DNA from: Acinetobacter courvalinii
Lineage (GTDB): Bacteria > Pseudomonadota > Gammaproteobacteria > Pseudomonadales > Moraxellaceae
Direction of reading: 5' to 3'
NCBI RefSeq assembly: GCF_014635545.1
Contig: NZ_BMDA01000004.1
Location: 1-64,000, forward strand
DNA length: 64,000 nucleotides
In this document: in pieces, positions 37,520 through 45,678 of the stretch
Position numbering within the stretch: position 1 is the stretch's first letter
Layout of the letters: every line of letters begins with the position of its first letter
Notes under the pieces: model-generated
The model's input: the letters and a program-made list of their open reading frames with translations, nothing else
Database searches by the model: none
What the model was told of the DNA's origin: nothing
Position numbers and translations under genes: made by a program

Positions 37520-39124
37520 ATGACACAAACAGCTTTTGATTTTGTAATTATAGGTGGTGGTTCGGCAGGTTCGGTGCTGGCTGGACGATTAACCGAGAAC
37601 CCGAATATTTCGGTATGTTTATTAGAAGCCGGTGGAGAGGGTAATAGCTGGCTGGTGAATACACCTGCCGCTGCAGTCATCAGCATTCCCACGAAAATTA
37701 ATAACTGGGCATTTGAAACCATTCCGCAAAAAGGCCTCAATGGTCGTCGAGGCTATCAGCCGCGCGGTAAATGTTTAGGTGGATGTTCGGCGGTCAATGC
37801 CATGGTTTATATCCGTGGACATCGTAGTGACTATGATCACTGGGCTGCATTAGGCAATACTGGCTGGTCGTATGAAGACGTGCTGCCGTATTTTAGAAAA
37901 TCAGAACATAATGAACGTATCCATAATGACTATCATGGCCAGCATGGTCCCTTAAATGTCAGTGACTTACATTCAGATAATCCTTATCAGCAAACCTTCA
38001 TCGAAGCAGCAAAACAGGTCGGTTATCCACTGAATGATGACTTTAATGGTGCTGAACAAGAGGGTTTGGGTGTCTATCAAGTCACCCAGAAGAAAGGCGA
38101 GCGCTGGAGTGCAGCACGTGGCTACTTATTCCCGTATATTGGAAAACGTCCGAATCTGCATGTAGTCACCCAAGCCAAAGTTTCACGCATTGTAATTGAA
38201 AATGGCCGTGCAGTAGGCGTTGAGTATAAGCATAAAGGCCAGACCACCACGATTAAGGCCGATAAAGAAGTCTTATTATCAGCGGGAGCTTTCCAGTCAC
38301 CACATATCCTGATGCTTTCAGGTATTGGCCCACGTCAGGAGCTGGAAAAGCATGGCATTCCAGTGGTGAAAGAGCTTGCAGGAGTGGGTGAAAACCTACA
38401 TGACCATCCGGATTTTATCTTTGCCTATAAAACCAAGCTGATGGATGGTACCTTTGGAGTTTCGATGGGGGGCAGTCTGGATCTATTCAAGCAGGTGGGA
38501 CGTTATCGTAAAGAACGTCGCGGTCTGCTCACCACCAACTATGCAGAATGTGGTGGTTTCTTAAAGAGCCGTCCTGAATTAGACAAACCGAACCTGCAAT
38601 TACACTTTGTGATCGCCGTAGTGGATAACCATGCCCGAACCATGCATATGGGACACGGGATTTCATGTCACGTCTGTTTGTTAAATCCACGGGCGCGCGG
38701 TTCGGTCAAACTCAGCGGTAAGCATGTAGATGATCCATTGCTGATCGACTTTAAATTCCTTGAGGATGAACAGGATCTTCAGGATTTGGTCGATGGTTAT
38801 AAAGTCACGCAAAAGTTGATGCAGGCGCCTGCTTTACAAGACAAAATCAAAGAAGATATGTTTACTGCCAATGTAAAAACCGATGACGAAATCCGCGAGG
38901 TTTTACGCCAGCGTGTCGATACGGTTTATCATCCAGTTGGTAGTTGTAAAATGGGTGTGGATGAGATGGCGGTGGTAGATCCTGAACTTAAAGTGTATGG
39001 CGTTGAAGGGCTACGTGTAATCGATGCCTCGATCATGCCAACCGTGGTCAATGGCAATACCAATGCACCGACCGTGATGATTGCTGAAAAAGCGGTGGAT
39101 ATGATTCGCCAGACCTGGAAGTAA
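37520..39124 (+). CDS. GMC-family FAD oxidoreductase (choline/alcohol dehydrogenase-like)
   Basis: The 534-residue flavoprotein starts MTQTAFDFVIIGGGSAGSVL with the dinucleotide-binding GxGxxG. It has both GMC signatures (around GRRGYQPRGKCLGGCSAVNA and GAFQSPHILMLSGIGP) and the C-terminal catalytic region TVYHPVGSCKMG with the active-site His, then VVNGNTNAPTVMIAEKA. It is related to BetA at 45679 but diverged; GMC enzymes of this kind often oxidise long-chain or aromatic alcohols. The natural substrate cannot be read from sequence. It stands alone with its own terminator. Confidence 0.9.
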   Translation: MTQTAFDFVIIGGGSAGSVLAGRLTENPNISVCLLEAGGEGNSWLVNTPAAAVISIPTKINNWAFETIPQKGLNGRRGYQPRGKCLGGCSAVNAMVYIRGHRSDYDHWAALGNTGWSYEDVLPYFRKSEHNERIHNDYHGQHGPLNVSDLHSDNPYQQTFIEAAKQVGYPLNDDFNGAEQEGLGVYQVTQKKGERWSAARGYLFPYIGKRPNLHVVTQAKVSRIVIENGRAVGVEYKHKGQTTTIKADKEVLLSAGAFQSPHILMLSGIGPRQELEKHGIPVVKELAGVGENLHDHPDFIFAYKTKLMDGTFGVSMGGSLDLFKQVGRYRKERRGLLTTNYAECGGFLKSRPELDKPNLQLHFVIAVVDNHARTMHMGHGISCHVCLLNPRARGSVKLSGKHVDDPLLIDFKFLEDEQDLQDLVDGYKVTQKLMQAPALQDKIKEDMFTANVKTDDEIREVLRQRVDTVYHPVGSCKMGVDEMAVVDPELKVYGVEGLRVIDASIMPTVVNGNTNAPTVMIAEKAVDMIRQTWK

Positions 39125-39130
39125 ACGTTT

Positions 39131-39156
39131 AGAGCTAAGGTTCAGCCTTAGCTCTT
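39131..39156 (+). terminator. Terminator after the GMC oxidoreductase gene
   Basis: AGAGCTAAGG-ttcag-CCTTAGCTCT is a perfect 10-bp stem followed by T residues. It may act bidirectionally with the minus-strand gene beyond it. Confidence 0.85.
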
Positions 39157-39164
39157 TTCTTTTT

Positions 39165-39626
39165 TTATTTCATGAGTGTTCTGATACAAGCCGCAAGAGC
39201 GGGGCGATTTTCGATTGAATACGTGTTTTGGCAAGTAATGACATCATTTGCAATACTGGAAAAATGAATAGCGGCTTTGCCTTCTCCTTTCTCATTAGCA
39301 CAGCTTTGAGCACGAAAAGCATAATAAGATAGCGCCGCTACATTCGGGTATTCAAATAGGTCGTTTAAGTTCTCTTGAACTACTTGCGTTAGCCGTAAAT
39401 GATTTAAGGTGCCTTGCGGGAGGTGAGCAGTCACTTGTTCTTTTGTCAAACCCTTATCTCGAAGCATTGCAATAAAAATTGCTGAGGTTGATTCTGGTTT
39501 ACATAACTCAACGAGATGGAGAGCATATTCTTTGGGGTCTGGAAATGACCAATTGGGTATTTCTGCGTTAGCAGTAAAGCAAAAAGAGAAGATGCCTAAT
39601 GGTATTACAGCTATATAGTTTTTCAT
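39165..39626 (-). CDS. Exported hypothetical protein, 153 aa
   Basis: The protein has a clear signal peptide (MKNYIAVIPLGIFSFCFTANA, cut near residue 21). The mature part is about 130 residues and mostly helical. Four cysteines (in VELCKPES, AQSCANEK, VITCQNTY and LAACIRTL) could form two disulfides in the periplasm. No family is recognised. Size, periplasmic location and disulfides are properties shared with T6SS amidase immunity proteins, and a Tae4 gene is about 3 kb away, but the two are not adjacent and I do not assign that role. Confidence 0.65.
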   Translation of the reverse strand: MKNYIAVIPLGIFSFCFTANAEIPNWSFPDPKEYALHLVELCKPESTSAIFIAMLRDKGLTKEQVTAHLPQGTLNHLRLTQVVQENLNDLFEYPNVAALSYYAFRAQSCANEKGEGKAAIHFSSIANDVITCQNTYSIENRPALAACIRTLMK

Positions 39627-39712
39627 TTATATGGAGAACTCTTATTTTAAGATGAAGTTAACATTGTTCAAAATTACCAGCAAGATAAAGCTATATTTAA
39701 AATTTCAGTAAT

Positions 39713-40477
39713 CTATATCTCTTCTATACTTGGATTTCTTGGTGTTTCCAGCATCCGTGGAAACGTAAAATGATAATGCTCGAGTGCATAACGGAAAAGT
39801 TGAGCAGGGCGCTTGCCGACAATTTTTTGCTGGCCGGTCTCTTCAACTGCACCAGCCTCTTGCATGCGCCGTCTAAAGGATTTTTTTTCTAAAGTATGCC
39901 CTAAAATAATTTCATAAATATTCTGTAATTCGGTCAAGGTAAATACTTCTGGCATCAAGCTGACCGGCAGCGTGGTATATCGGGTTTTATTGCAAAGACG
40001 CTCAAATGCCAGCTGCAGTAACTGTTTGTGATCAAAGGCCAAATCCAGCTGTAATGCCTGATCGATTGAAAGCCATTGACTGTGTTCTGCAGTGCTGTTG
40101 GCTTGAATTGCAAATTTTTCAAAATCAATCAGAGCGAAATATAAAGCAGTGATGGACCAGCCGCGTGGATCACGATGTTGATTGCCAATGGTTTCAACCT
40201 GTTCCAGATAGGGCGATTGAATTCCTGTTTTTTCCAGTAGTTTACGATGTGCTGTTGCCATTAAATCCGGATCAGTTTTTAAATCAACAAAACCGCCGGG
40301 AAGGGCCCATTTACCTTTTTCAGGGAAGTTGGAGCGCTGGATCATTAATACCTGTAATTGACCTTTTGCCACAGAAAAAATTGCCATATCGACTGTAAAC
40401 AGCGGGGTGTCATAGTCGGTTTTTTGATAGTGGGCAAGGTATTCTTGTTCGGAGGTATGGATAGTTTCCTTACTCAT
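39713..40477 (-). CDS. nrtR: NrtR-type Nudix transcriptional regulator of NAD metabolism
   Basis: The 254-residue protein has an N-terminal Nudix domain (LFTVDMAIFSVAKGQLQVLM, GKWALPGGFVDL) and a C-terminal winged helix (LTELQNIYEIILGHTLEKKS, FRRRM). The Nudix box is degenerate: where active enzymes have REUXEEXGU this one reads RKLLEKTGI, as in NrtR regulators, which sense ADP-ribose instead of cleaving it. NrtR represses NAD-salvage genes, and nadV and prs lie just upstream on the same strand. It is transcribed from its own start, beyond a repeat-rich gap. Confidence 0.87.
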   Translation of the reverse strand: MSKETIHTSEQEYLAHYQKTDYDTPLFTVDMAIFSVAKGQLQVLMIQRSNFPEKGKWALPGGFVDLKTDPDLMATAHRKLLEKTGIQSPYLEQVETIGNQHRDPRGWSITALYFALIDFEKFAIQANSTAEHSQWLSIDQALQLDLAFDHKQLLQLAFERLCNKTRYTTLPVSLMPEVFTLTELQNIYEIILGHTLEKKSFRRRMQEAGAVEETGQQKIVGKRPAQLFRYALEHYHFTFPRMLETPRNPSIEEI

Positions 40478-40560
40478 AGAAATATTAAGAAATCGGAATA
40501 AAGTAATATCATAGCGGAGTCTTATTGGGTTCTCATCATATTTTAGGATAAGCCACTACG

Positions 40561-40774
40561 TCTTGCACTTCACTAAAGCTTTAATCGCTTTAGTTTGTTC
40601 AGGCTCGACCTACGTTTGTTTTGGCAAAAGTAGTAGGCAAAACCTGAGGTACGAGATAGCAAAGATTGATAATCTTTGCCGTACCGCAAGGCGAAAGCTT
40701 TGCTTAAGCGCTTAACTATTCATTTCATTTATCTTGCACTGCGCCAAAGCTTTAGTCGCTTTGGCTTGTTCAGG
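40561..40774. repeat. Paired 43-bp repeats with covarying hairpins
   Basis: Copies at 40561-40603 and 40732-40774 are 37/43 identical and both contain a 7-bp hairpin. The stem is CTAAAGC/GCTTTAG in the first and CCAAAGC/GCTTTGG in the second, so the two stem differences compensate each other. Between them lies another perfect hairpin, GCAAAGATT-gat-AATCTTTGC, nested inside GGTACG/CGTACC (about 40652-40686). The gap between nrtR and nadV (358 bases) has no coding frame. It looks like a REP/BIME-type composite. Confidence 0.8.
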
Positions 40775-40835
40775 TTGCGGATAACTTTTCCGAGTATCTA
40801 ATCACTGGATGTGTTTTAATCATAGAGAGTTCTGC

Positions 40836-42323
40836 TTAGACCAATCTTTCCCGAATCTGATCAAGCGAGCATTCTCTTAACAATTGGCCATTTTCAAATA
40901 CCGTTTGCAGTGCACCCATGTTCTCCTGTTCAAAGTTTTGCTGATCAAAGAGCTCAAAACCATTCTCAGTCTGTTCAACCCGTAATAAGCCCTTGGCTGA
41001 TTTTTTAACACCAGAGTCGGTCACTGGGTCTTTGAACAGTTCACGACCGACACCGTTAACCTGACCCCAAGTGGCTTTGACGGCAAAACCAAAGCTATCG
41101 CGAGTCAAATAGTTATAGGTGTAGCTACCGATGCCAAATACCAGATTATTTGAAGCAAAGCCTTTGGCTTGCAAACCTTTTAGGATATTTTGGGCACGCT
41201 CCAGGGTAATTGAGTCACCATAGATTAAGCCAACACGTTCGTTAAGGACTTTATAGCCTTGCGCTGTTTTGGTACCGCCAAAAATTTCCCATAGACATTG
41301 CACTGCACCTTTATAAGCCGGACTATCTCGCTCTGCCTCAGGATCACCGCAGATAATTTTCACTGGATCACCTGAGTCAGGACGGAACACCACTTTGGCG
41401 AGTCCGAGGGTATTCGGTTTACGCTGCAAAATCTCTGTCTTTAGTTCCACACTAAATTCAGTAATCACACGCCAGAAATCCCAAGTATCTGAAACGATAC
41501 TGACTACACCGGCAGGATAAAGCTCACAGATCAGACGTCTAAAGGTCTCAATTTCACTTTCTTCACTGCCCATACACATCACACTGTGTTCTGTAGCCGG
41601 TACTGAAACGCCTACGATACCTGTGGCATTGTAGTACTCTTCGGCATAGTCAATCGAAGCGACCGAGTCTGTCCCGATAAAACTGGTCAAGTGACCCACA
41701 CCTGACTGGGCTGCATCATAGATCCCACTCATGCCACGGCTACTAAAATCATGGCCTTGAACCGGAACAAAGTCTAAAGGTGCACCCGTCTTTTCTGCAT
41801 ATTGGGTCAACAAGCGTTTGTATTCATAGGCAATGCTGGCCGTGGTACAGCTTTTCCATAGCTCGGCACTGAGCACGGTTTCAATATAATTGGTTAACCA
41901 GAAGAAATTCGGGTCCGTATTGATAATGGTTAATACCGGCACCTTGATATTGACCCGGCTGCCTTCTGGCAAGGCTTTAATTTTTAAAGGTAAATAGCCG
42001 AGATCGTGCAAGGCCTCGATGTGCTTGACCGGCACTGCGCCTTCACCTAAGGCATTGTCCATACGGCGTTGATAGGCTGCGACGACTTTGGCTTTGGGTT
42101 GATTGAAGAAGCCTTCGTTCCAGGTTTCAATCAGAAAGTGTTTGATAAAGCCTTGCAGACCAAAAAATACAATCTTGTCATCAAAATCAGGCAGCATTTT
42201 GGCTAAACGTGATGAACGTGGGGTAAAGTTGGCATAGACGTATTCAGTTCCCACTGGATACTGACGACGGTGATCTGCTTTATAGAAATCAATTGCATTG
42301 AGCGGGTTAATTTTAATACTCAT
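40836..42323 (-). CDS. nadV: Nicotinamide phosphoribosyltransferase NadV
   Basis: NadV makes nicotinamide mononucleotide from nicotinamide and PRPP, the first salvage step to NAD. The 495-residue protein has Nampt length and motifs: the N-terminal FYKADHRRQYPVGTEYVYAN, VPVLTIINTDPNFFWLTNYIET, DFSSRGMSGIYDAAQSGVGH and the PRPP/phosphate site VFRPDSGDPVKIICG. It lies 25 bases downstream of prs on the minus strand and is probably cotranscribed; Prs provides its cosubstrate. Confidence 0.95.
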   Translation of the reverse strand: MSIKINPLNAIDFYKADHRRQYPVGTEYVYANFTPRSSRLAKMLPDFDDKIVFFGLQGFIKHFLIETWNEGFFNQPKAKVVAAYQRRMDNALGEGAVPVKHIEALHDLGYLPLKIKALPEGSRVNIKVPVLTIINTDPNFFWLTNYIETVLSAELWKSCTTASIAYEYKRLLTQYAEKTGAPLDFVPVQGHDFSSRGMSGIYDAAQSGVGHLTSFIGTDSVASIDYAEEYYNATGIVGVSVPATEHSVMCMGSEESEIETFRRLICELYPAGVVSIVSDTWDFWRVITEFSVELKTEILQRKPNTLGLAKVVFRPDSGDPVKIICGDPEAERDSPAYKGAVQCLWEIFGGTKTAQGYKVLNERVGLIYGDSITLERAQNILKGLQAKGFASNNLVFGIGSYTYNYLTRDSFGFAVKATWGQVNGVGRELFKDPVTDSGVKKSAKGLLRVEQTENGFELFDQQNFEQENMGALQTVFENGQLLRECSLDQIRERLV

Positions 42324-42348
42324 TGTTATCGGCCTCTTGCTTTAAATC

Positions 42349-43227
42349 TTAATTTTGAAAATTGATGATGTTGAGTTTGCTTGCTTCTGCTTGTGGCAGG
42401 CTATTGCTGGTAAAGACCTGATCGACCAAGCCATCAAATACCGCGAGACCTTTGCTAAAAATGCCATGCGTGACATACAAAATAATGTTTTGACAATTTA
42501 GGCTGCGGAGTTGCTTGGCAATCCCGATAAAAGTGGCACCGCCGTCACAAATATCATCGGTGATCACGGCTGTTTTTCCTGTCAAATCAGGGCTATCCAC
42601 CGCAGTTGTGCTAATTTTTCCAGTGCTTGGATCGCGTTTTTTTTCACAGTGAATCACTTCAATGGCGTGTTGGCGTTGCGGATTGATACCGTTGGCAATG
42701 GCTTGAGTGCGTTGTGTTGCGCCTGCATCAGGGCAGATCAATACCGTATTGTCAGCGCTTAAAATCTGCATCAAGGCAGGGCTTTGCTGGATAATCTCAA
42801 TCGGTTCGATATTGATCACCGCTTGGAAGCGGGTATTTTTGCGTAACAACTCAAGGGTCACTGGGCTATGACAATCCCACACCACAATTTTCTGACGCTG
42901 TCCTGCAAATTTTTCACTATTGCTATTCAATAATCTGGTCATTAAATCTAGTGAGAAGGCCTGACCTTGTGCACAGATACGGTCTTGACGTGCATAAGGA
43001 AAATAAGGAATTTCCACCGAAAGGCCAGTACCTTGTTGCAGCAACACATTTTCCAGTAATAGATAATCCATCACATCGGTACTGTTCTGTAGTGAGGCTC
43101 TGATCCGGGTATTGGCCTGTAATTGGTTTAACAACTCAGCTTGTAGTTGAATATGACGTTCACCACCTGAAAACTGCAAAAACTCGATGGGAACATTGGC
43201 TTGAGCTGTCGTAAGTTGAATCGCCAT
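42349..43227 (-). CDS. prs: Ribose-phosphate pyrophosphokinase-like protein paired with NadV
   Basis: The 292-residue protein is a short member of the PRPP synthetase family (housekeeping Prs is about 315). It has FSGGERHIQLQAELLNQLQA at the N-terminus, the catalytic flexible-loop region IEVIHCEKKRDPSTGKIS and the PRPP-binding motif VITDDICDGGATFIGIA. Such short Prs paralogs accompany nadV in NAD-salvage operons and supply PRPP locally. It is the first gene of the prs-nadV unit, with a candidate operator just upstream. Confidence 0.9.
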   Translation of the reverse strand: MAIQLTTAQANVPIEFLQFSGGERHIQLQAELLNQLQANTRIRASLQNSTDVMDYLLLENVLLQQGTGLSVEIPYFPYARQDRICAQGQAFSLDLMTRLLNSNSEKFAGQRQKIVVWDCHSPVTLELLRKNTRFQAVINIEPIEIIQQSPALMQILSADNTVLICPDAGATQRTQAIANGINPQRQHAIEVIHCEKKRDPSTGKISTTAVDSPDLTGKTAVITDDICDGGATFIGIAKQLRSLNCQNIILYVTHGIFSKGLAVFDGLVDQVFTSNSLPQAEASKLNIINFQN

Positions 43228-43242
43228 TTTTAGCTTCTCTTT

Positions 43243-43289
43243 TATAGTGGCTTAAAGCCAGTAAATATATATTGGCATAATGACACTAT
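43243..43289 (-). promoter_or_regulatory. Candidate NrtR operator upstream of prs-nadV
   Basis: Within 65 bases of the prs start are a 13-bp palindrome TGGCTT-a-AAGCCA (43248-43260) and an outer pair ATAGTG (43244-43249) and CACTAT (43284-43289), with the symmetric AATATATATT (43264-43273) between them. The position over the likely promoter and the NrtR gene nearby make an operator plausible. I cannot verify it against the NrtR consensus of this genus. Confidence 0.4.
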
Positions 43290-43582
43290 TAAATGCAAGG
43301 CTTAAATTTGATCGTTTTAATAAAAATAGGGAAGTTATTTAGAAAACTAGATTTATCTACTTGAAGTTAAAAGAGAATAATTTTTAAACTTTTTTTAATC
43401 ATTGGGACTATTCTAAAATGGGCCAGCTGCTGACTTTATTACTGCGATATATTGATGTTTAGGCCATAGTTTTTGACAATTACCCTTGTCAGGATTGAGT
43501 CATGTATTGTTTGCTTGTCATTGCAATAGATTAAAGTGCTAAAAGCGAACAATGGGAATAAAACAAAAAAGGAAAGCATCCG

Positions 43583-44758
43583 ATGAAATCTCTGATTTGT
43601 CATAACGCTGAGTTAAAACTGGAAGACAGTCTTCAATTGGTTCCTGCAAAGGGACAAGTCTTACTTGAAGTGATCCGTTGCGGGATTTGTGGTTCAGATT
43701 TACACATGCAGCATCACTGTGATCACATGCATGATCTGGCTGCGCGCGTCGGTTTTAATGGAGTAGCAAAGTCCTCGGATAAACTAGTGTTTGGTCATGA
43801 GTTCTGTGGCAAAGTTTTAGACTATGGCCCAAAAACACGACGTAAATTGAAAGCAGATACGCTGGTTTGTGCCATGCCTTTATTAAATGTCGATCCGCAA
43901 GGTTATATGCCGACTGGGCTGTCACCGAGTGCTTCAGGGGGATATGCCGAGCAGGTACTGGTGCAATCCAGTTTGATGTTTGCCGTACCAAATGGTCTGG
44001 ACGCGGATCGTGCTGCCTTGACTGAGCCGATGGCCGTTGCCTTACATGCGGTACGTCGCAGTCGAATCAAGAAAAATGAGCCTGCCATTGTGATCGGTTG
44101 TGGTCCTGTGGGTCTGGGGGTAATTCTTATGCTCAAGGCGGCAGGTGTTAAAACCGTGGTTGCCAGTGACTTCTCGCCGAACCGCCGTCGTCTGGCTGAG
44201 CAATGCGGTGCGGATATCTTGATTGATCCTCAACAGCAATCGCCATTTAGTAACTGGAAAGAGCTTGGCTTATTAGGCAATGTCTCCGAAGCGATTAATA
44301 TGGGTATGGGGATTTTTGACAAGGTTCAGACTTACTCACTACCTTGGGTCAATGCCATGCGCGTTGGCGATAAACTCGGCGTATTACCGAAACGTCCGGT
44401 GATATTTGAATGCGTGGGTGTGGCTGGGATCATGCAGCAGATTCTGGAGGGTGCACCGCTGTTCTCACGGATTATCGGCGTGGGTGTCTGCATGCAAAGC
44501 GACAAGATTGAACCTGCATTGGCGATTAATAAGGAACTGGAAATCCAGTATGTGCTGGGCTATACCCCGCTGGAATTCCGTGACACCCTGCATATGATTG
44601 CGGAAGGTAAGGTCGATTGTTCACCGTTGATCACCGGTGTCGTAGGGCTGGAAGGGGTGAGCCATGCCTTTGAAGCCTTACGTGATCCAGAGCAACATGC
44701 CAAAATTCTGATTGATCCAAAACGGGCGGGTTCAGGTATTGAACTGATCAAGTCTTAA
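43583..44758 (+). CDS. Zinc-dependent MDR alcohol dehydrogenase-like protein
   Basis: The 391-residue medium-chain dehydrogenase has the catalytic zinc motif VIRCGICGSDLHMQ and FGHEFCGKVLDYG, and a Rossmann domain with VIGCGPVGLGVILMLKAAG. The four-cysteine structural zinc lobe of classical alcohol dehydrogenases is absent, and an unusual insert (about residues 235-270) lies after the cofactor domain. It is preceded by an AAGGAAAG ribosome-binding site. The substrate is unknown. It converges on the TorF-type porin gene and shares its terminator. Confidence 0.87.
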   Translation: MKSLICHNAELKLEDSLQLVPAKGQVLLEVIRCGICGSDLHMQHHCDHMHDLAARVGFNGVAKSSDKLVFGHEFCGKVLDYGPKTRRKLKADTLVCAMPLLNVDPQGYMPTGLSPSASGGYAEQVLVQSSLMFAVPNGLDADRAALTEPMAVALHAVRRSRIKKNEPAIVIGCGPVGLGVILMLKAAGVKTVVASDFSPNRRRLAEQCGADILIDPQQQSPFSNWKELGLLGNVSEAINMGMGIFDKVQTYSLPWVNAMRVGDKLGVLPKRPVIFECVGVAGIMQQILEGAPLFSRIIGVGVCMQSDKIEPALAINKELEIQYVLGYTPLEFRDTLHMIAEGKVDCSPLITGVVGLEGVSHAFEALRDPEQHAKILIDPKRAGSGIELIKS

Positions 44759-44772
44759 TAGGGAAAATGAGA

Positions 44773-44801
44773 AAAGCCGCTGTCAATGTAGCGGCTTTTT
44801 G
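44773..44801. terminator. Bidirectional terminator between the MDR dehydrogenase and porin genes
   Basis: AAAAGCCGCT and AGCGGCTTTTT flank an eight-base loop, with A and T tracts on both sides. Confidence 0.85.
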
Positions 44802-44828
44802 ATTGAGCTTTGATTGATACTGACCTGA

Positions 44829-45611
44829 TTAAAAGGTTTTGGTCAGTGAGAATGTCACGGTGGAATCAATCGGATTGGAGACTTTGGCATTGGGATTGCC
44901 ATTGCTATATTGCTGATAAAAACCGTCTTTATCCCAGGCTTTGCTATAGGTCAGGCTGCCGGAAAGGTTATAGGGCAATTCTTTGTTCACTGCAAAACTG
45001 GCATCCTGAAAGTTGGCTGCCGAGAAGTTTTTGATGCGCTGATTGCCGTAATGGGCATTCACTGACCAGCCTTGAGTAATCGGTTGATACCAGTTTACAT
45101 CCAGATAACCTGAGCCACGTGAGTGCTTATTATTTCCTATGCCCAGCGTATCTGAATTATTGCCAAAATAATCCTGTGTATAGGTAATCGCATATTTAAC
45201 GCTGAGCGGCCCGTAACTAATTTCAGGAATGATTTCTCCATAATCAAAGCGGGTGTTGCCTGTGTCAGCCGTGGTTTTTGCGCCTGGATAATAGTAATAG
45301 GCGACTTTAGTGCCGACGGTAAAATCCCCGATCGTACGGCTATAACCCGTGTACACGTCCCATTCAACTGATGCATCTCGAATAAAACGATCACTTACCG
45401 TCGATGCCCAGGTGCCTGCATAAAAACCGCTGTCATGGTTGTAGTCCAGTCCCCCTTGCAAGGCAGCTTTACCCCAGGTTTGCTGGAAACCACGTGAGAC
45501 GTATTGGCTGGCAGCGGTGAGATTGGCAGAGTAAGGTGAGGTGGGTTCAGTGGCGTGGGTGCTTTGAAAATAAAAAGCCAAGGGTGCAATTACAAACAAC
45601 GTTTTTTTCAT
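44829..45611 (-). CDS. TorF-family putative porin downstream of betA
   Basis: The 260-residue protein has a signal peptide (MKKTLFVIAPLAFYF, cut near THA) and the Gcw_chp/TorF barrel pattern (SANLTAASQYVSRGFQQTWG, AALQGGLDYNHDSGFYAG) with a C-terminal aromatic strand ending TKTF. The start at 45611 lies five bases after GGGAG. It follows betA by 67 bases on the same strand, which suggests it belongs to the bet operon and could admit choline or a related compound through the outer membrane; this is inference. Confidence 0.83.
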   Translation of the reverse strand: MKKTLFVIAPLAFYFQSTHATEPTSPYSANLTAASQYVSRGFQQTWGKAALQGGLDYNHDSGFYAGTWASTVSDRFIRDASVEWDVYTGYSRTIGDFTVGTKVAYYYYPGAKTTADTGNTRFDYGEIIPEISYGPLSVKYAITYTQDYFGNNSDTLGIGNNKHSRGSGYLDVNWYQPITQGWSVNAHYGNQRIKNFSAANFQDASFAVNKELPYNLSGSLTYSKAWDKDGFYQQYSNGNPNAKVSNPIDSTVTFSLTKTF

Positions 45612-45678
45612 CATTTCTCCCTGAATGAAGTGAAACCCGAAGCCGAAGCCCCGGGTATCCCCTAGAGGAATTTCCTTT

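Noticed and set aside
39165-39626. Tai4-type immunity protein for the Tae4 amidase
   Set aside because: The protein is exported and cysteine-containing, but it is about 3 kb from tae4, lies beyond an unrelated gene, and shows no Tai4 or Rap1a pattern that I can recognise.
41000-42300. Mobile-element origin for nadV/prs
   Set aside because: Base composition and motifs are normal and the genes fit a coherent NAD-salvage operon; the repeats lie only in the gap to nrtR.
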